Assembly: GCA_035640355.1 (NCBI GenBank)
Contig: DASQWI010000002.1
Coordinates: forward strand, 1-64,000
DNA from: Actinomycetota bacterium
GTDB lineage: Bacteria; Actinomycetota; UBA4738; HRBIN12
DNA: 64,000 bases
Direction: 5' to 3'
Positions 48,265-57,664 of this stretch are shown piece after piece. Within the stretch, counting starts at the first letter, position 1; each line of letters opens with the position of its first letter. The position numbers and the translations under genes are program-made. Under the pieces are notes generated by a model. That model had not been told where the DNA came from. It saw only the letters and a program-made list of their open reading frames with translations, and made no database searches.

Positions 48265-50875
48265 GTTGGGCGAGGAGCTCCTTCAGCCGCGGCTCGATGG
48301 CTTCCAGCGCCTCGTTGTAGGCGTCGCCCCTCGGGCCGCCCGAGAAGGCGAGGTTCGGCTTGCCGCCGGCGCTCCCGCCGACGATCGTCCCGGCCGGCTC
48401 GAGGAGCGCAGGCGCCGTGACCCCTCGCGAGACCAGGTTGCTCGATGCCGCCCCCACGAGCAGCGCCTTTCCTCCGCGGCCGGTGCCGAGTATGACCGCC
48501 GCGCCGCCCTCGTTCTCCAGACGGTTCGCCACGTCTTGCGCGAGCGCTCGCAGCGCGTCGGCCTCGGCGTCCTCGATCGCGACGACGAGCTTGGCCCCGC
48601 CGACCTCGCGCGCCGATGCCGCGATGTCGGACGCGCGCTCCCGACGGCGCTCGCGATCCTCCTTCCCCCGCGCGCTCTCGAGTTGCTTCACGCGCTCGAC
48701 GAGCTGACGGGCGCGCTCGGCGGCGTTCGTGGGGTCGGTGCCGAGCGCCTGGGCGACACCCTGGAGCCACTCGCGCTCCATGTTGATCTCGCGGAGCGCA
48801 TCGGGGCCGACGACCGCTTCGACGCGGCGCATCCCTGCGCCGATCGAGCCCTCACCGAGGAGCCTGATCGTCCCCACGTGACCGGTGTGATGGACGTGGG
48901 TGCCGCCGCAGAGCTCGACCGAGTAGTCGCCGACCTCCACGACGCGGACGAAATCGCCGTATTTCTCGCCGAACAGTGCGATCGCGCCCTGGTTCTTCGC
49001 TTCGTCGAACGTCGTCTCGTAGATCGTGACCTGGTCGTCATCCACGGTTTTGCTATTCGCGAGCTCCTCGGCCTGCTCGAGCACGTCCCGCGGCACCGAC
49101 GAGTGGTGCGGGAAGTCGAACCGCAACCGGCCGGGCGCGACCAGCGAACCCGCCTGCCGCGCGTGTTCTCCCAGGATGTGCCGGAGGGTCCAGTGGACGA
49201 TGTGCGTGGCGGTATGCGATCGCGCTGTCGCCTCGCGACGACCGACGTCGACCTCGCCGTGGATCTCGTCGCCCTGGTGGATCTCGCCGGCATCGACGAC
49301 GCCGGTGTGCACGATCACCTCGCCCGGTCCGAACTGCGCATCGGTCACGCGGATCACGCCGCCGGGCGCTCGAACGATCCCCTGATCCCCGATCTGTCCG
49401 CCGGACTCCGCGTAGAACGGCGTGCGGTCCACAACGAACCGGACCTCCTGTCCCTCGTGGACGTCCGATGTCCGGCCGCCGTCCGACAGGAGCGCGACCA
49501 GACGTCCGTCGCTCTCGAGACGCTCGTACCCCACGAACTCCGTCTTGCCGGTCTCCGCCGCCACCTCGGCGAGCTGCTCCTCGGCGCGCCCACGTTTCGC
49601 CGCCCGCTTCGCCCGCTCGCGCTGCTCGGCCATGAGTTCCTCGAAGCGTGACTCGTCGATCTCGAGCCCGGCGTCCTCGGCGAGCTCGCGCGTCAGCTCC
49701 TTGGGGAAGCCGTAGGTGTCGTGGAGTTTGAACACGACGTCGCCCTCGATGCTTCCCTCCGCCCGGCCGACTTCGCCCTCGAACAGCGCCATCCCTTGCC
49801 GAAGCGTCGACGCAAAGCGTTCCTCCTCGGACGTCGCCACCCGTTCGATATACGCGCGGTTCTCGATGAGCTCGGGGTAGGCGTCGCCGAACAGATCGAC
49901 GACGCGTGACACGATCGGCTGCATCACCGGACGGTCGACGTCGAGCCGACGGGCATGGCTGACGACCCGCCGGAGCATCCGACGGAGGATGTAGCCCCGA
50001 CCTTCGTTCGAGGGTTGCACACCGTCGGCGATGAGGAACGCCGTGGCGCGCCCGTGCTCGGCGATCACCTTGAGCGATACATCGGTCTTTTCGTCGACGC
50101 CGTGCGAATGACCCGACACCGACTCGGCTTCGACCAGCAGCGGTCGGATCAGATCCGTCTCGAAGATGTTGTCGACGTCCTGGAGGACCATCGCCACCCG
50201 CTCGAGGCTCGAGCCCGTGTCGATGTTCTTGGCCGGCAGTTCCTGCACGATCGACATCGCGTCGTCGACCTCGTCCTGCATGAACACGTGGTTCCAGATC
50301 TCGACGTACCGCTCCTCGTCAACGGCGGGTCCCCCTTCGGGGCCGTACCGCTCGCCGCGGTCGACGTAGATCTCTGAGCACGGGCCCGCCGGACCGGCCG
50401 CGTGCGTCCACCAGTAGTTGTCCGCCACGCCCCGGTGCACGATCCGATCGCGTGGGATGCCGATGTCCAGCCAGACGTCGACCGTCTCGTCGTCGGTCTC
50501 GAACACCGTCACCCAGATCCGGTCTCGGTCGATGCCCCACACCTGCGTGACGAGCTCGAGCCCCCAGGCGCACGACTCCTTCTTGAAGTAGTCGCCGAAC
50601 GAGAAGTTCCCCAGCATCTCGAACAGGGTCAGATGCCGCGCGGTGTGACCGACGTTGTCGATGTCGAGCGCCCGGAACACCTTCTGCGCGGTGACGGCGC
50701 GCGGGAACGGCGCCTGAGTGTGCCCGAGGAAGTACGGGATGAACTGGTTCATCCCAGCGTTGGTGAGCAGCAGCCCCGATTCGGGGGGCGGGATCAGCGA
50801 CGACGAGGGGACGCGCTTGTGCCCGCGCTCCTCGAAGAAACGCAGGAACGACTCGCGGATCTCACGACCTTCCAT
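48257..50875 (-). CDS. alaS: Alanyl-tRNA synthetase
   Basis: 872-aa class II synthetase. The N-terminal catalytic domain has SSSLIPP and LLLTNAGMNQF, followed by the tRNA-recognition region, an editing domain with HTATHIVHWTL and CGGTHVHHTGHVG zinc ligands, a coiled coil (about 700-760) and the C-Ala domain (GGSAGGKPNLAFSGG). It starts with ATG at 50875, 82 bp after the small membrane protein gene. Upstream sequence shows no T-box. Confidence 0.97.
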   Translation of the reverse strand: MEGREIRESFLRFFEERGHKRVPSSSLIPPPESGLLLTNAGMNQFIPYFLGHTQAPFPRAVTAQKVFRALDIDNVGHTARHLTLFEMLGNFSFGDYFKKESCAWGLELVTQVWGIDRDRIWVTVFETDDETVDVWLDIGIPRDRIVHRGVADNYWWTHAAGPAGPCSEIYVDRGERYGPEGGPAVDEERYVEIWNHVFMQDEVDDAMSIVQELPAKNIDTGSSLERVAMVLQDVDNIFETDLIRPLLVEAESVSGHSHGVDEKTDVSLKVIAEHGRATAFLIADGVQPSNEGRGYILRRMLRRVVSHARRLDVDRPVMQPIVSRVVDLFGDAYPELIENRAYIERVATSEEERFASTLRQGMALFEGEVGRAEGSIEGDVVFKLHDTYGFPKELTRELAEDAGLEIDESRFEELMAEQRERAKRAAKRGRAEEQLAEVAAETGKTEFVGYERLESDGRLVALLSDGGRTSDVHEGQEVRFVVDRTPFYAESGGQIGDQGIVRAPGGVIRVTDAQFGPGEVIVHTGVVDAGEIHQGDEIHGEVDVGRREATARSHTATHIVHWTLRHILGEHARQAGSLVAPGRLRFDFPHHSSVPRDVLEQAEELANSKTVDDDQVTIYETTFDEAKNQGAIALFGEKYGDFVRVVEVGDYSVELCGGTHVHHTGHVGTIRLLGEGSIGAGMRRVEAVVGPDALREINMEREWLQGVAQALGTDPTNAAERARQLVERVKQLESARGKEDRERRRERASDIAASAREVGGAKLVVAIEDAEADALRALAQDVANRLENEGGAAVILGTGRGGKALLVGAASSNLVSRGVTAPALLEPAGTIVGGSAGGKPNLAFSGGPRGDAYNEALEAIEPRLKELLAQRD

Positions 50876-50957
50876 CCAAAAATGAGTCTACGAGGGGTCC
50901 GGGCGGCACAAGCAGCAAGCCGGTGAGCGCGAGCGTTCGTCCCCGCCGCCGGCCGGT

Positions 50958-51182
50958 TCAGTCGCGGCTGAGCTCGTCCTCTGTCTCGCGCATCGCGGCC
51001 TTCCCCTCCTCGATCGCCTCGGAGAACAGCTTGGCGATGTCCATGATCCCGCCGCGCGCCTCCCGGGCGAGCGTGGCCGGAGCGACCTTGCGGGCCTGGC
51101 GACGGGCGAATCGCATCGTCACGATCGCGCCGGCGGCGCCCGCGCCGATGCCCAGCGCGATCCAGAACGCCCGTCTCAGCAC
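50958..51182 (-). CDS. Small membrane protein (DUF6167-like)
   Basis: 74 aa: one N-terminal transmembrane helix (LRRAFWIALGIGAGAAGAIV) followed by a basic segment and an acidic amphipathic C-terminus. The position between a DUF948 gene and alaS matches a small conserved protein of unknown function in other Actinobacteria. It starts with ATG at 51182, 14 bp after the DUF948 stop. Function unknown. Confidence 0.75.
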   Translation of the reverse strand: MLRRAFWIALGIGAGAAGAIVTMRFARRQARKVAPATLAREARGGIMDIAKLFSEAIEEGKAAMRETEDELSRD

Positions 51183-51196
51183 GGTGGACTACGCCC

Positions 51197-51574
51197 TCAC
51201 GGTCGGGGCTTCCTGCCGCCGAATCGGCTGGCGGCGCGCCGGACCCCGGCGCCGACGGAGATGATCCGGACGAGCGGCCCGGTCGCCGCCCGCTCAACGA
51301 GCCCACTCAGCCGCGACAAGCGCTGCACGATCTCTCCGGCGCTGATCAGCAGGCCGTCGACCCGGTCGAGCTCACGATTGGTGCGCTCAACGGAGCCGCG
51401 GACCTCTGTCAACAGCGGCACGGTCTCCTCGCGGATCCCGTCGATCAGCAGCTTGGTGCTCTCGAGCACGCGGAATGTGTTCAGCAGGACGACGCACAGG
51501 AACAGCACGAGCAGTCCCCAGAACGCGGAAAGGACGATGAGTGCGACGTCGCCTCCGTCGAGCGCAGCGATCAT
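51197..51574 (-). CDS. DUF948 domain membrane protein
   Basis: 125 aa. An N-terminal transmembrane helix (ALIVLSAFWGLLVLFLCVVLL) is followed by a long amphipathic helix (LESTKLLIDGIREETVPLLTEVRGSVERTNRELDRVDGLL) typical of DUF948, and a basic tail. Probably a membrane-tethered coiled-coil protein of unknown role. ATG at 51574. The rarA-DUF948-small protein-alaS order is conserved in Actinobacteria. Confidence 0.85.
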   Translation of the reverse strand: MIAALDGGDVALIVLSAFWGLLVLFLCVVLLNTFRVLESTKLLIDGIREETVPLLTEVRGSVERTNRELDRVDGLLISAGEIVQRLSRLSGLVERAATGPLVRIISVGAGVRRAASRFGGRKPRP

Positions 51575-51643
51575 GGCATCTCCTCGGTGAAGGTCGGGGC
51601 ATCATATCCAGCGACGCGGTTGCGAACGTTCGTGCCAGCGCGA

Positions 51644-52867
51644 CTAGGTTTCCTCTCCCTCACCCGAGGGCTCGTAATAGCGGTTGCCCTCGAAGCGAGT
51701 GGGGCGGTATTGCTGCTCGACCCGCCGTCCCGGGTACTCGTGCGGGTACTTGTACCCCTTCCCGTGACCGAGCCGCTTGGCGGCCGGGTAGTGCGCGTCC
51801 CGCAAGTGGAGCGGGACCGGGTCGTTCGACGCAGCGTCCTCCTGCGCCTTCCCCAGGCTGACGATCACGCTGTTCGACTTCGGTGCCCGCGCGAGGTAGA
51901 TCGCCGCCTCTGCGAGGTTCAGTCGGGCCTCGGGGAGACCGACGTACTCGACCGCTTGCGCGGCGGCGACCGCGATCTGCAGCGCGCGTGGGTCGGCCAG
52001 GCCGATGTCCTCGCTGGCGTGCACGACCATTCGCCGCGCGATGTAGCGCGCGTCCTCCCCCGCCTCCAGCATGCGCGCGAGCCAGAACAGCGTCGCGTCC
52101 GGATCCGAGCCCCGGATGCTCTTGATGAACGCGGAGATCACGTCGTAGTGCGCGTCGCCCTGCCGGTCGTAGACGATCGCCTTCTTCTGGATCGCGTCCG
52201 CGGCCAGGTCGAGCGTTACGGTGTCCTCTCCCGCGGCGCGAGCGGCCAGAACGGACGCTTCCAGTCCCGTCAGCGCGATGCGAGCGTCGCCGCCCGCCAC
52301 CTCGATCAGGTGCGAGAGCGCCTCGTCGGCGATCTCGACGCCCATCTTGCCGAGGCCTTGGTCCTCGTCGGTTAGGGCCCGCTTCAGCAGCGTCCTCACG
52401 TCCTCGTCGCCGAGCGGCTCGAGCCGCAATAGGATCGAGCGCGACAGCAGCGGCGTGACGAGCGAGAAGTACGGGTTCTCCGTCGTTGCGCCGATCAGCG
52501 TGATCGTTCCCTCCTCGACGGCGGGAAGCAGGACGTCCTGCTGCGCTTTCGACCAGCGGTGCACCTCGTCGACGAAGAGCACCGTTCGGAACATGCCGCC
52601 CTTGGCTCGTTCGATCACCTTGCGAGCGTCGGCCACACCGGACGACACGGCCGATAGTTGCACGAGCTCGGCGCCGACGGCATCCGCGAGTAGGTACGCG
52701 AGCGTCGTCTTTCCCGTGCCTGCTGGACCCCACAGCACGACCGACGGCAGGTGCCCGCCCTCGATGAGCTGGGTCAGCGCCTTCCCCGGCCCGATGAGGT
52801 GCGTTTGACCCACGAACTCGTCGAACGTCCGCGGGCGGATGCGCGCGGCGAGGGGAACGTCGCTCAC
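51644..52867 (-). CDS. rarA: Replication-associated recombination protein A (AAA+)
   Basis: 407-aa MgsA/WRNIP1-type clamp-loader-like ATPase acting at stalled forks. It shows RPRTFDEFVGQTHLIG, Walker A WGPAGTGKTTLA, Walker B VLFVDEVHRWSK, sensor 1 LIGATTENPYFSL, and the C-terminal MgsA domain (SAFIKSIRGSDPDATLFWLA). GTG at 52867 is chosen because it lies 4 nt after the upstream stop and directly precedes the conserved start; further in-frame sequence upstream shadows the neighbour. Confidence 0.96.
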   Translation of the reverse strand: MSDVPLAARIRPRTFDEFVGQTHLIGPGKALTQLIEGGHLPSVVLWGPAGTGKTTLAYLLADAVGAELVQLSAVSSGVADARKVIERAKGGMFRTVLFVDEVHRWSKAQQDVLLPAVEEGTITLIGATTENPYFSLVTPLLSRSILLRLEPLGDEDVRTLLKRALTDEDQGLGKMGVEIADEALSHLIEVAGGDARIALTGLEASVLAARAAGEDTVTLDLAADAIQKKAIVYDRQGDAHYDVISAFIKSIRGSDPDATLFWLARMLEAGEDARYIARRMVVHASEDIGLADPRALQIAVAAAQAVEYVGLPEARLNLAEAAIYLARAPKSNSVIVSLGKAQEDAASNDPVPLHLRDAHYPAAKRLGHGKGYKYPHEYPGRRVEQQYRPTRFEGNRYYEPSGEGEET

Positions 52868-52871
52868 GGCG

Positions 52872-53267
52872 TCAGGTCTTGTAACGGATGACGCGGTCGG
52901 GGCGGATCGTGAGGATCTCGCGGACCTGGCCCGGCGTGAAGGAATACCCATGGCCGTCGTAGCGGTGGCTCAGCGTGTCGATGTGGCGTTCGGCCTTGTC
53001 GCCGGTCTGGATGTCGATGACGGTACCGATGACCGAGATCCAGTCGTACGCATCACCGTCGGGCAGCACCGCGACGGCAACACGTGGGTTCGCGCGGACG
53101 TTCCTGTCCTTCACCCTGCCCTGCGCGGTGTTGATCAACACGTTTCCATCGGCTGCGTCTACCCACGTGATCGTGGCGTGCGGTGATCCGTCGGAGTTCA
53201 TCGTCACGAACGTCCCATAGTTCGGCCCGGTGAGGATCTCGAGGTCGCGCGCGTTGAGCTCGTCCAT
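52872..53267 (-). CDS. PPOX-class F420/FMN-dependent protein
   Basis: 131-aa split-barrel flavin-binding protein. It begins MDELNARDLEILTGPNYG, then THATITWVD-like strand (SPHATITWVDAADG), VLINTAQGRVKDRNVRANP and VAVAVLPDGDAYDWISVIG, the pattern of PPOX-class F420-dependent enzymes common in Actinobacteria. Substrate unknown. The ATG at 53267 overlaps the aspS stop in TGATG, so it is coupled to the synthetase. No F420 biosynthesis genes are in the window. Confidence 0.85.
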   Translation of the reverse strand: MDELNARDLEILTGPNYGTFVTMNSDGSPHATITWVDAADGNVLINTAQGRVKDRNVRANPRVAVAVLPDGDAYDWISVIGTVIDIQTGDKAERHIDTLSHRYDGHGYSFTPGQVREILTIRPDRVIRYKT

Positions 53268-55051
53268 CAGTCTTCCTCGGGTTGTTCGATGACGGCGATG
53301 CCGAGCTCTCGCAGCTGATCCTCCGAGACCGGCGACGGCGCGCCGGTGAGCGGATCGGCTCCGGACTGGGATTTCGGAAAGGCGGTAACGTCTCGGAGCG
53401 TCTCCTTCCCCGCCATCAGCATCGCCAGGCGATCGATCCCCATGGCGATCCCGCCGTGCGGCGGCGCGCCGTAGCGGAACGCGGTCAGCATGTGGCCGAA
53501 CTTCTCCTCGATCTCCTCGTCGGACAGACCGAGCACCTCGAACACTTTGTGCTGTACCTCCGGGCGATGGATGCGGATGCTCCCGCCGCCGAGCTCGAAC
53601 CCGTTCAACACGAGGTCGTACCCCCGGGAGGTAGCCGTGTGCGGATCGAGGTCGTCGCTCGCCGGCGCGGTGAACGGATGGTGCACCGAGACCCACTTCC
53701 CCTCATCTTCTCCCCATTCGAACAGCGGCGGCTCCACCATCCACACGAACGTCCACTCACCTTCGCGCGCGAGGTCGAACCGCGCCGCCATCTGGCGGCG
53801 GAGGCCGTCGAGCGCAGAGTTCACCCGGCTCGGCTTGTCGGCGACGAGAAACACGACGTCGCCCAGCGACGCCTCGGTCTTCTTGACGATCGCTGCCTGC
53901 TCGTCCGGAGCGAGGAACTTGGCGATCGGTCCGTCGAGGCCGTTCGCGCCGGTCACCCGGAACCACGCCAGGCCGGCGGCGCCGCGGCCGCGGACGAACG
54001 TCTCGAGCTCGCGCATGTCGCCGCGCGACGGCTCGCCGTCCCAAGGAGTCGCGAAACCGTGGATCGCGCCGTCCTGGGCGAGCGCCTTGGCGAAGGCGTT
54101 GAATCCCGTACCGGCGAAGTCCTCCGAAAGGTCGGCGATCAGCATCCGGTCGCCGTAGCGCAGGTCCGGCTTGTCGGTTCCGTAGCGCGAGATCATCTCG
54201 GCGTACGTCATCCGCGGAAACGGCGTCGGAACCTCGACGCCATGGACGTCGCGAACGATGCGCGCGTACACCGGTTCGATCACCGCGATGACGTCCTCTT
54301 CGGAGACGAAGGACATCTCCATGTCGAGCTGAGTGAACTCGAAGCTCCGATCGGCGCGCGTCTGCTCGTCGCGCAGGCACCGCACGATCTGGTAGTAGCG
54401 GTCCTGCCCGCCGACCATCAGCAGTTGCTTCAGCTGTTGCGGCGACTGTGGCAGGGCGTAGAAGGATCCGGGCCACAGCCGCGACGGCACGAGGAAGTCC
54501 CGCGCGCCCTCCGGCGTGCTCCGCGTGAGCAGCGGTGTCTCGACGTCGACGAACCCACGCGCGTCCATCTCCTCGCGGATGATCCGAACGATCCGGTGCC
54601 GTAGCCTCAGCACCCGCGTCATCTCCGGCCGCCGCAGGTCGAGGTAGCGGTATCGGAGACGAAGCTCCTCGGACGCTTCGGTTCGGTCCTCGATTGGGAA
54701 CGGCGGAGTCTCCGCGACGGCGAGCACCTCGACGTCGCGTACCGAGACCTCGACCTCGCCCGTCGGCAGGCCGCGGTTCACGGTGCCCTCCGGCCGCATC
54801 CGCACCTCGCCGGTGATCCGAACGACGGACTCCGACTTGAACGACTGCGCGGTGGCGTGTGCCTCCGGAGCCTCCTGTGGGTGGACCACGAGCTGCACGA
54901 GCCCGGCGGCGTCGCGAAGGTCGACGAACGCCACGCCTCCGTGGTCGCGCTGACGCCACACCCAGCCGCACAGCGTCACCTCAACTCCGGCGTCGGACCC
55001 GCGGAGATCGCCGCACGCGTGCGTTCGCATCGACGTGGCGAACCCGCTCAT
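53267..55051 (-). CDS. aspS: Aspartyl-tRNA synthetase
   Basis: 594-aa bacterial-type AspRS. The N-terminal OB anticodon domain (1-110) is followed by the catalytic core with motif 2 RCLRDEQTRADRSFEFTQLD, the bacteria-specific GAD insertion (about 280-420) and motif 3 GGIAMGIDRLAMLM. The motif 2 loop differs slightly from the usual RADRQPEFTQ. Whether it is discriminating or also makes Asp-tRNA-Asn cannot be told here. The ATG at 55051 overlaps the hisS stop in ATGA. Confidence 0.96.
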   Translation of the reverse strand: MSGFATSMRTHACGDLRGSDAGVEVTLCGWVWRQRDHGGVAFVDLRDAAGLVQLVVHPQEAPEAHATAQSFKSESVVRITGEVRMRPEGTVNRGLPTGEVEVSVRDVEVLAVAETPPFPIEDRTEASEELRLRYRYLDLRRPEMTRVLRLRHRIVRIIREEMDARGFVDVETPLLTRSTPEGARDFLVPSRLWPGSFYALPQSPQQLKQLLMVGGQDRYYQIVRCLRDEQTRADRSFEFTQLDMEMSFVSEEDVIAVIEPVYARIVRDVHGVEVPTPFPRMTYAEMISRYGTDKPDLRYGDRMLIADLSEDFAGTGFNAFAKALAQDGAIHGFATPWDGEPSRGDMRELETFVRGRGAAGLAWFRVTGANGLDGPIAKFLAPDEQAAIVKKTEASLGDVVFLVADKPSRVNSALDGLRRQMAARFDLAREGEWTFVWMVEPPLFEWGEDEGKWVSVHHPFTAPASDDLDPHTATSRGYDLVLNGFELGGGSIRIHRPEVQHKVFEVLGLSDEEIEEKFGHMLTAFRYGAPPHGGIAMGIDRLAMLMAGKETLRDVTAFPKSQSGADPLTGAPSPVSEDQLRELGIAVIEQPEED

Positions 55052-56319
55052 CGGTGCTCGGTCCCGTCGTTGCGCATGAGCCAGTTGACCACATCGGCCC
55101 GAGCGACCTCTTCCTGCGTGCCGTCGTCGAGCTTTCGGAGCGTCACGACGCCGGCCTCGGTCTCACGTTCCCCCAGGATCGCCGCGTAGCGGGCGCCAAC
55201 CCGATCGGCCATCCGCAGCTGTGCGCCGAGTGGGCGGTCCTCGAGCGCGCGCTCGGTGGAGATTCCGGCCGCTCGCAGGTCGCCCACGAGCTCGAGTCCG
55301 GCACGCCGGGCGCCGGCGATCGCAACCACGAAGCAGCGCGGCGCTCTCGGCGGCGGGAGCTCAACTCCTTCGGTCTCCATGGCGATCAGTGCGCGGTCGA
55401 TGCCCATGCCGAACCCGACGCCGGGCACGTCCGAGCCGCCGAGCACCGTGGCCAGCCCGTCGTAGCGACCGCCCCCGCAGATCGTCGATTGCTGGCCGCC
55501 GATGGCGTTCGACACGAACTCGAACGCCGTCCGCGTGTAGTAGTCGAGCCCCCGAACGATGTGCGGGTCGTGCTCGAACGCCACGCCCACTCCCTCGAGA
55601 CCCCGCCGAACCGCGGCGAAGTGCGCGGCGCACGCCTCGTCGAGGTTGTCGGAGATGAGTGGGGCCGCGAGGACGAAGTCCTTCTTCCCGTCGACCTTGC
55701 AGTCGAGTATCCGCATGGGGTTCGTGTGGAGGCGCTTCCGGCAGTCCTCGTCGAGCTCGTCGACGTGTGGTTCGAGGTACGCGATCAGCTTTTTCCGGTA
55801 CGGGGGACGGCATACCTCGTCGCCGACGGAGTTCAGGTGGAGGACGACGTCGCGCAACCCCCGCGCGCGAAGGAACGTGTCGGCGAGCTCGACGACCTCG
55901 ACATCCGCGTCGGGCGCAGCCGTTCCGAGTACCTCGATGCCGAACACACGGAACTCGCGGAGCCGCGCGGCCTGCGGTCGACCGTGCCGGTAGTTCGGAT
56001 GCACGTAGTACGCCTTGAACGGCGTCGGCAGCTTCTGGGCGTTGGCCAGGAAGGCGCGAACGACCGACGCGGTGCTCTCCGGTCGCAGCGTCATCGATCG
56101 CCCACCCTTGTCCTCGAAGGTGAACATCTCCTTCGACACGACGTCCGACGTATCGCCCGATGTGCGTGCGAACAGCTCGGTCTGCTCGAACGTCGGCGTC
56201 TCGACGTACCGGTAGCCAAAACGACGCGCGAGCTCGTGCGCCTCGTCGTAGAGGGACAGGATCGCGTCCGAACGTGGCGGCAGCAGATCCGCCGTTCCCC
56301 GCGGCGGCTGGAGCTCCAC
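55048..56319 (-). CDS. hisS: Histidyl-tRNA synthetase
   Basis: 423-aa class II synthetase. It begins MELQPPRGTADLLP and shows motif 2 region TLRPESTASVVRA with YVHPNYRHGRPQAARLREF, the histidine motifs RGLDYYTRTAFEF and CGGGRYDGL, motif 3 GFGMGIDRAL and a C-terminal anticodon-binding domain. The GTG at 56319 overlaps the metallo-hydrolase stop by 1 nt (TAGTG). A longer extension upstream shadows that neighbour and was rejected. Confidence 0.96.
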   Translation of the reverse strand: MELQPPRGTADLLPPRSDAILSLYDEAHELARRFGYRYVETPTFEQTELFARTSGDTSDVVSKEMFTFEDKGGRSMTLRPESTASVVRAFLANAQKLPTPFKAYYVHPNYRHGRPQAARLREFRVFGIEVLGTAAPDADVEVVELADTFLRARGLRDVVLHLNSVGDEVCRPPYRKKLIAYLEPHVDELDEDCRKRLHTNPMRILDCKVDGKKDFVLAAPLISDNLDEACAAHFAAVRRGLEGVGVAFEHDPHIVRGLDYYTRTAFEFVSNAIGGQQSTICGGGRYDGLATVLGGSDVPGVGFGMGIDRALIAMETEGVELPPPRAPRCFVVAIAGARRAGLELVGDLRAAGISTERALEDRPLGAQLRMADRVGARYAAILGERETEAGVVTLRKLDDGTQEEVARADVVNWLMRNDGTEHR

Positions 56320-56945
56320 TAGAGGTCTCGCAGGAACGGGTTGCTCGCGCGCTCGCGGCCCACCGTGGTTCGAGGTCCGTGTCCCGGGTAGATCGCTGTC
56401 GGGTCGGAAAGCTCGAGGAAGCGGCGGAGGCTTCGCTCGATGTCGAGCGGAGAAGAGTTCGGGAAGTCGCTGCGCCCGATCGTCCCGGCGAAGACCAGAT
56501 CGCCCGAAAGCGCCCAGCCGTCCGTGCGATAGACGACGCTGCCGGGCGTGTGCCCCGGCGTGTGGAGCACCTCGATGCGGAACCCGGCGAACGTCAGCAC
56601 GTCGCCGTCGGCGACCGTCCGGACGTCCTTGACGGGGACCGGAGAGATGGGGCGTCCGGACGTAAGTCCGCCCCACGCGGCGTACTCCGACAGCGCGAGC
56701 ACGTCCGCCTCGTGGATGTAGAACGGGATGTCGTCGCCGCAGAAGTCGGCGGCCGCACCGATGTGGTCGAAATGCCCGTGCGTCGCGAGGACCGCAACCG
56801 GGCGCCGCCCCTCCAGCTCGAGCAGGCGACGGACGGCGTCCGGCGAGAACCCCGGGTCGACGACCACGGCATCGTCCGTCCCGTCCGCCCCGATCAACCA
56901 GCAGTTCGTCTCGAACGAGTTGTCCGAGTACACGTCCAGGTACAT
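56319..56945 (-). CDS. Metallo-beta-lactamase fold hydrolase (glyoxalase II-like)
   Basis: 208-aa protein with the binuclear zinc motif THGHFDHIG, later ligand His in HTPGHTPGSVVY, Asp in LSGDLVFAG and the final YPGHGPRTTVG. It resembles small GloB/YcbL hydrolases that sit before hisS in many Actinobacteria; probably a thioester hydrolase. ATG at 56945 gives the expected MYLDVYSDNSFETNCWLIG start. It is divergent from the DUF393 gene with 37 bp between starts. Confidence 0.9.
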   Translation of the reverse strand: MYLDVYSDNSFETNCWLIGADGTDDAVVVDPGFSPDAVRRLLELEGRRPVAVLATHGHFDHIGAAADFCGDDIPFYIHEADVLALSEYAAWGGLTSGRPISPVPVKDVRTVADGDVLTFAGFRIEVLHTPGHTPGSVVYRTDGWALSGDLVFAGTIGRSDFPNSSPLDIERSLRRFLELSDPTAIYPGHGPRTTVGRERASNPFLRDL

Positions 56946-56982
56946 CGGGCGGCAATCGTAACGAACGCCGTACGCTGAGAAC

Positions 56983-57372
56983 GTGGACCGCGCGACGCTC
57001 CTGTACGACGACGACTGCGGGTTCTGCCGCTGGATCACGGCGAAGATCCTGAGGTGGGATCGTCGCGGCTCGATACGTGCCCTGCCGATTCAGGGGCCCG
57101 ATGCCGAGGAGTCGCTCGCGGGCATGGAGCCGGCTCGGCGAATGGCCTCGTGGCACCTCGCGACGACCGACGGCGAGGTTCGCTCCGGCGCGGCCGCCGT
57201 GGCGCCACTCGCGCGGATGCTCCCGGGCGGTCGACCGATCGCGTACGTCGCCGAGCTGTTCCCCGGTCTCACGGAGCTCGCGTACGGACTGGTGGTGCGA
57301 CACCGCGGAGCGCTCGGCCGACTGATCGGTGCGAAGGCGTGCTCGGTCGACCCGTCCCGGATCGCGACGTGA
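56983..57372 (+). CDS. DCC-family thiol-disulfide oxidoreductase (DUF393)
   Basis: 129 aa beginning MDRATLLYDDDCGFCRW, with the DxDCxxC signature of the DUF393/DCC family and a late IGAKACSVDPSR. These are thioredoxin-like proteins presumed to act on thiols; partners are unknown. The start is GTG at 56983. It is one of the few plus-strand genes and shares a short divergent promoter region with the metallo-hydrolase. Confidence 0.85.
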   Translation: MDRATLLYDDDCGFCRWITAKILRWDRRGSIRALPIQGPDAEESLAGMEPARRMASWHLATTDGEVRSGAAAVAPLARMLPGGRPIAYVAELFPGLTELAYGLVVRHRGALGRLIGAKACSVDPSRIAT

Positions 57373-57407
57373 ATCGGGGTCGGGTTCTGGTTGCTTACCA
57401 TGTCCGC

Positions 57408-57635
57408 ATGACCGATGGATCCGACGCCGACCGCGACATCGTCCGGGAGCTTCACGGGGACCAGCGCTGGAGCACGTGGACGAACTCGATCGAGCGCTGG
57501 CGACGCCGGCAGAACCTCAAGGGCTCGCTGAGGCGCGACCCCGGTATCGGGACGTTCATGTTGGCGGCTCTGATCGTCGTCGGCGTCGTCGTCGGAGTGA
57601 TCGCCTTCGTCGTGTTCGTGTTCACGCTCGGCTAG
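57408..57635 (+). CDS. Small C-tail-anchored membrane protein, unknown function
   Basis: 75 aa: a charged N-terminal half (MTDGSDADRDIVRELHGDQR; Trp/Arg-rich middle) and one C-terminal transmembrane helix (residues about 52-73, IVVGVVVGVIAFVVFVFTLG). The ATG at 57408 lies 36 bp after the DUF393 stop, so the two may be cotranscribed. I do not recognise the family. Confidence 0.55.
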   Translation: MTDGSDADRDIVRELHGDQRWSTWTNSIERWRRRQNLKGSLRRDPGIGTFMLAALIVVGVVVGVIAFVVFVFTLG

Positions 57636-57664
57636 CCGGCGCGGCCCGATCCGTCGAGCCATGA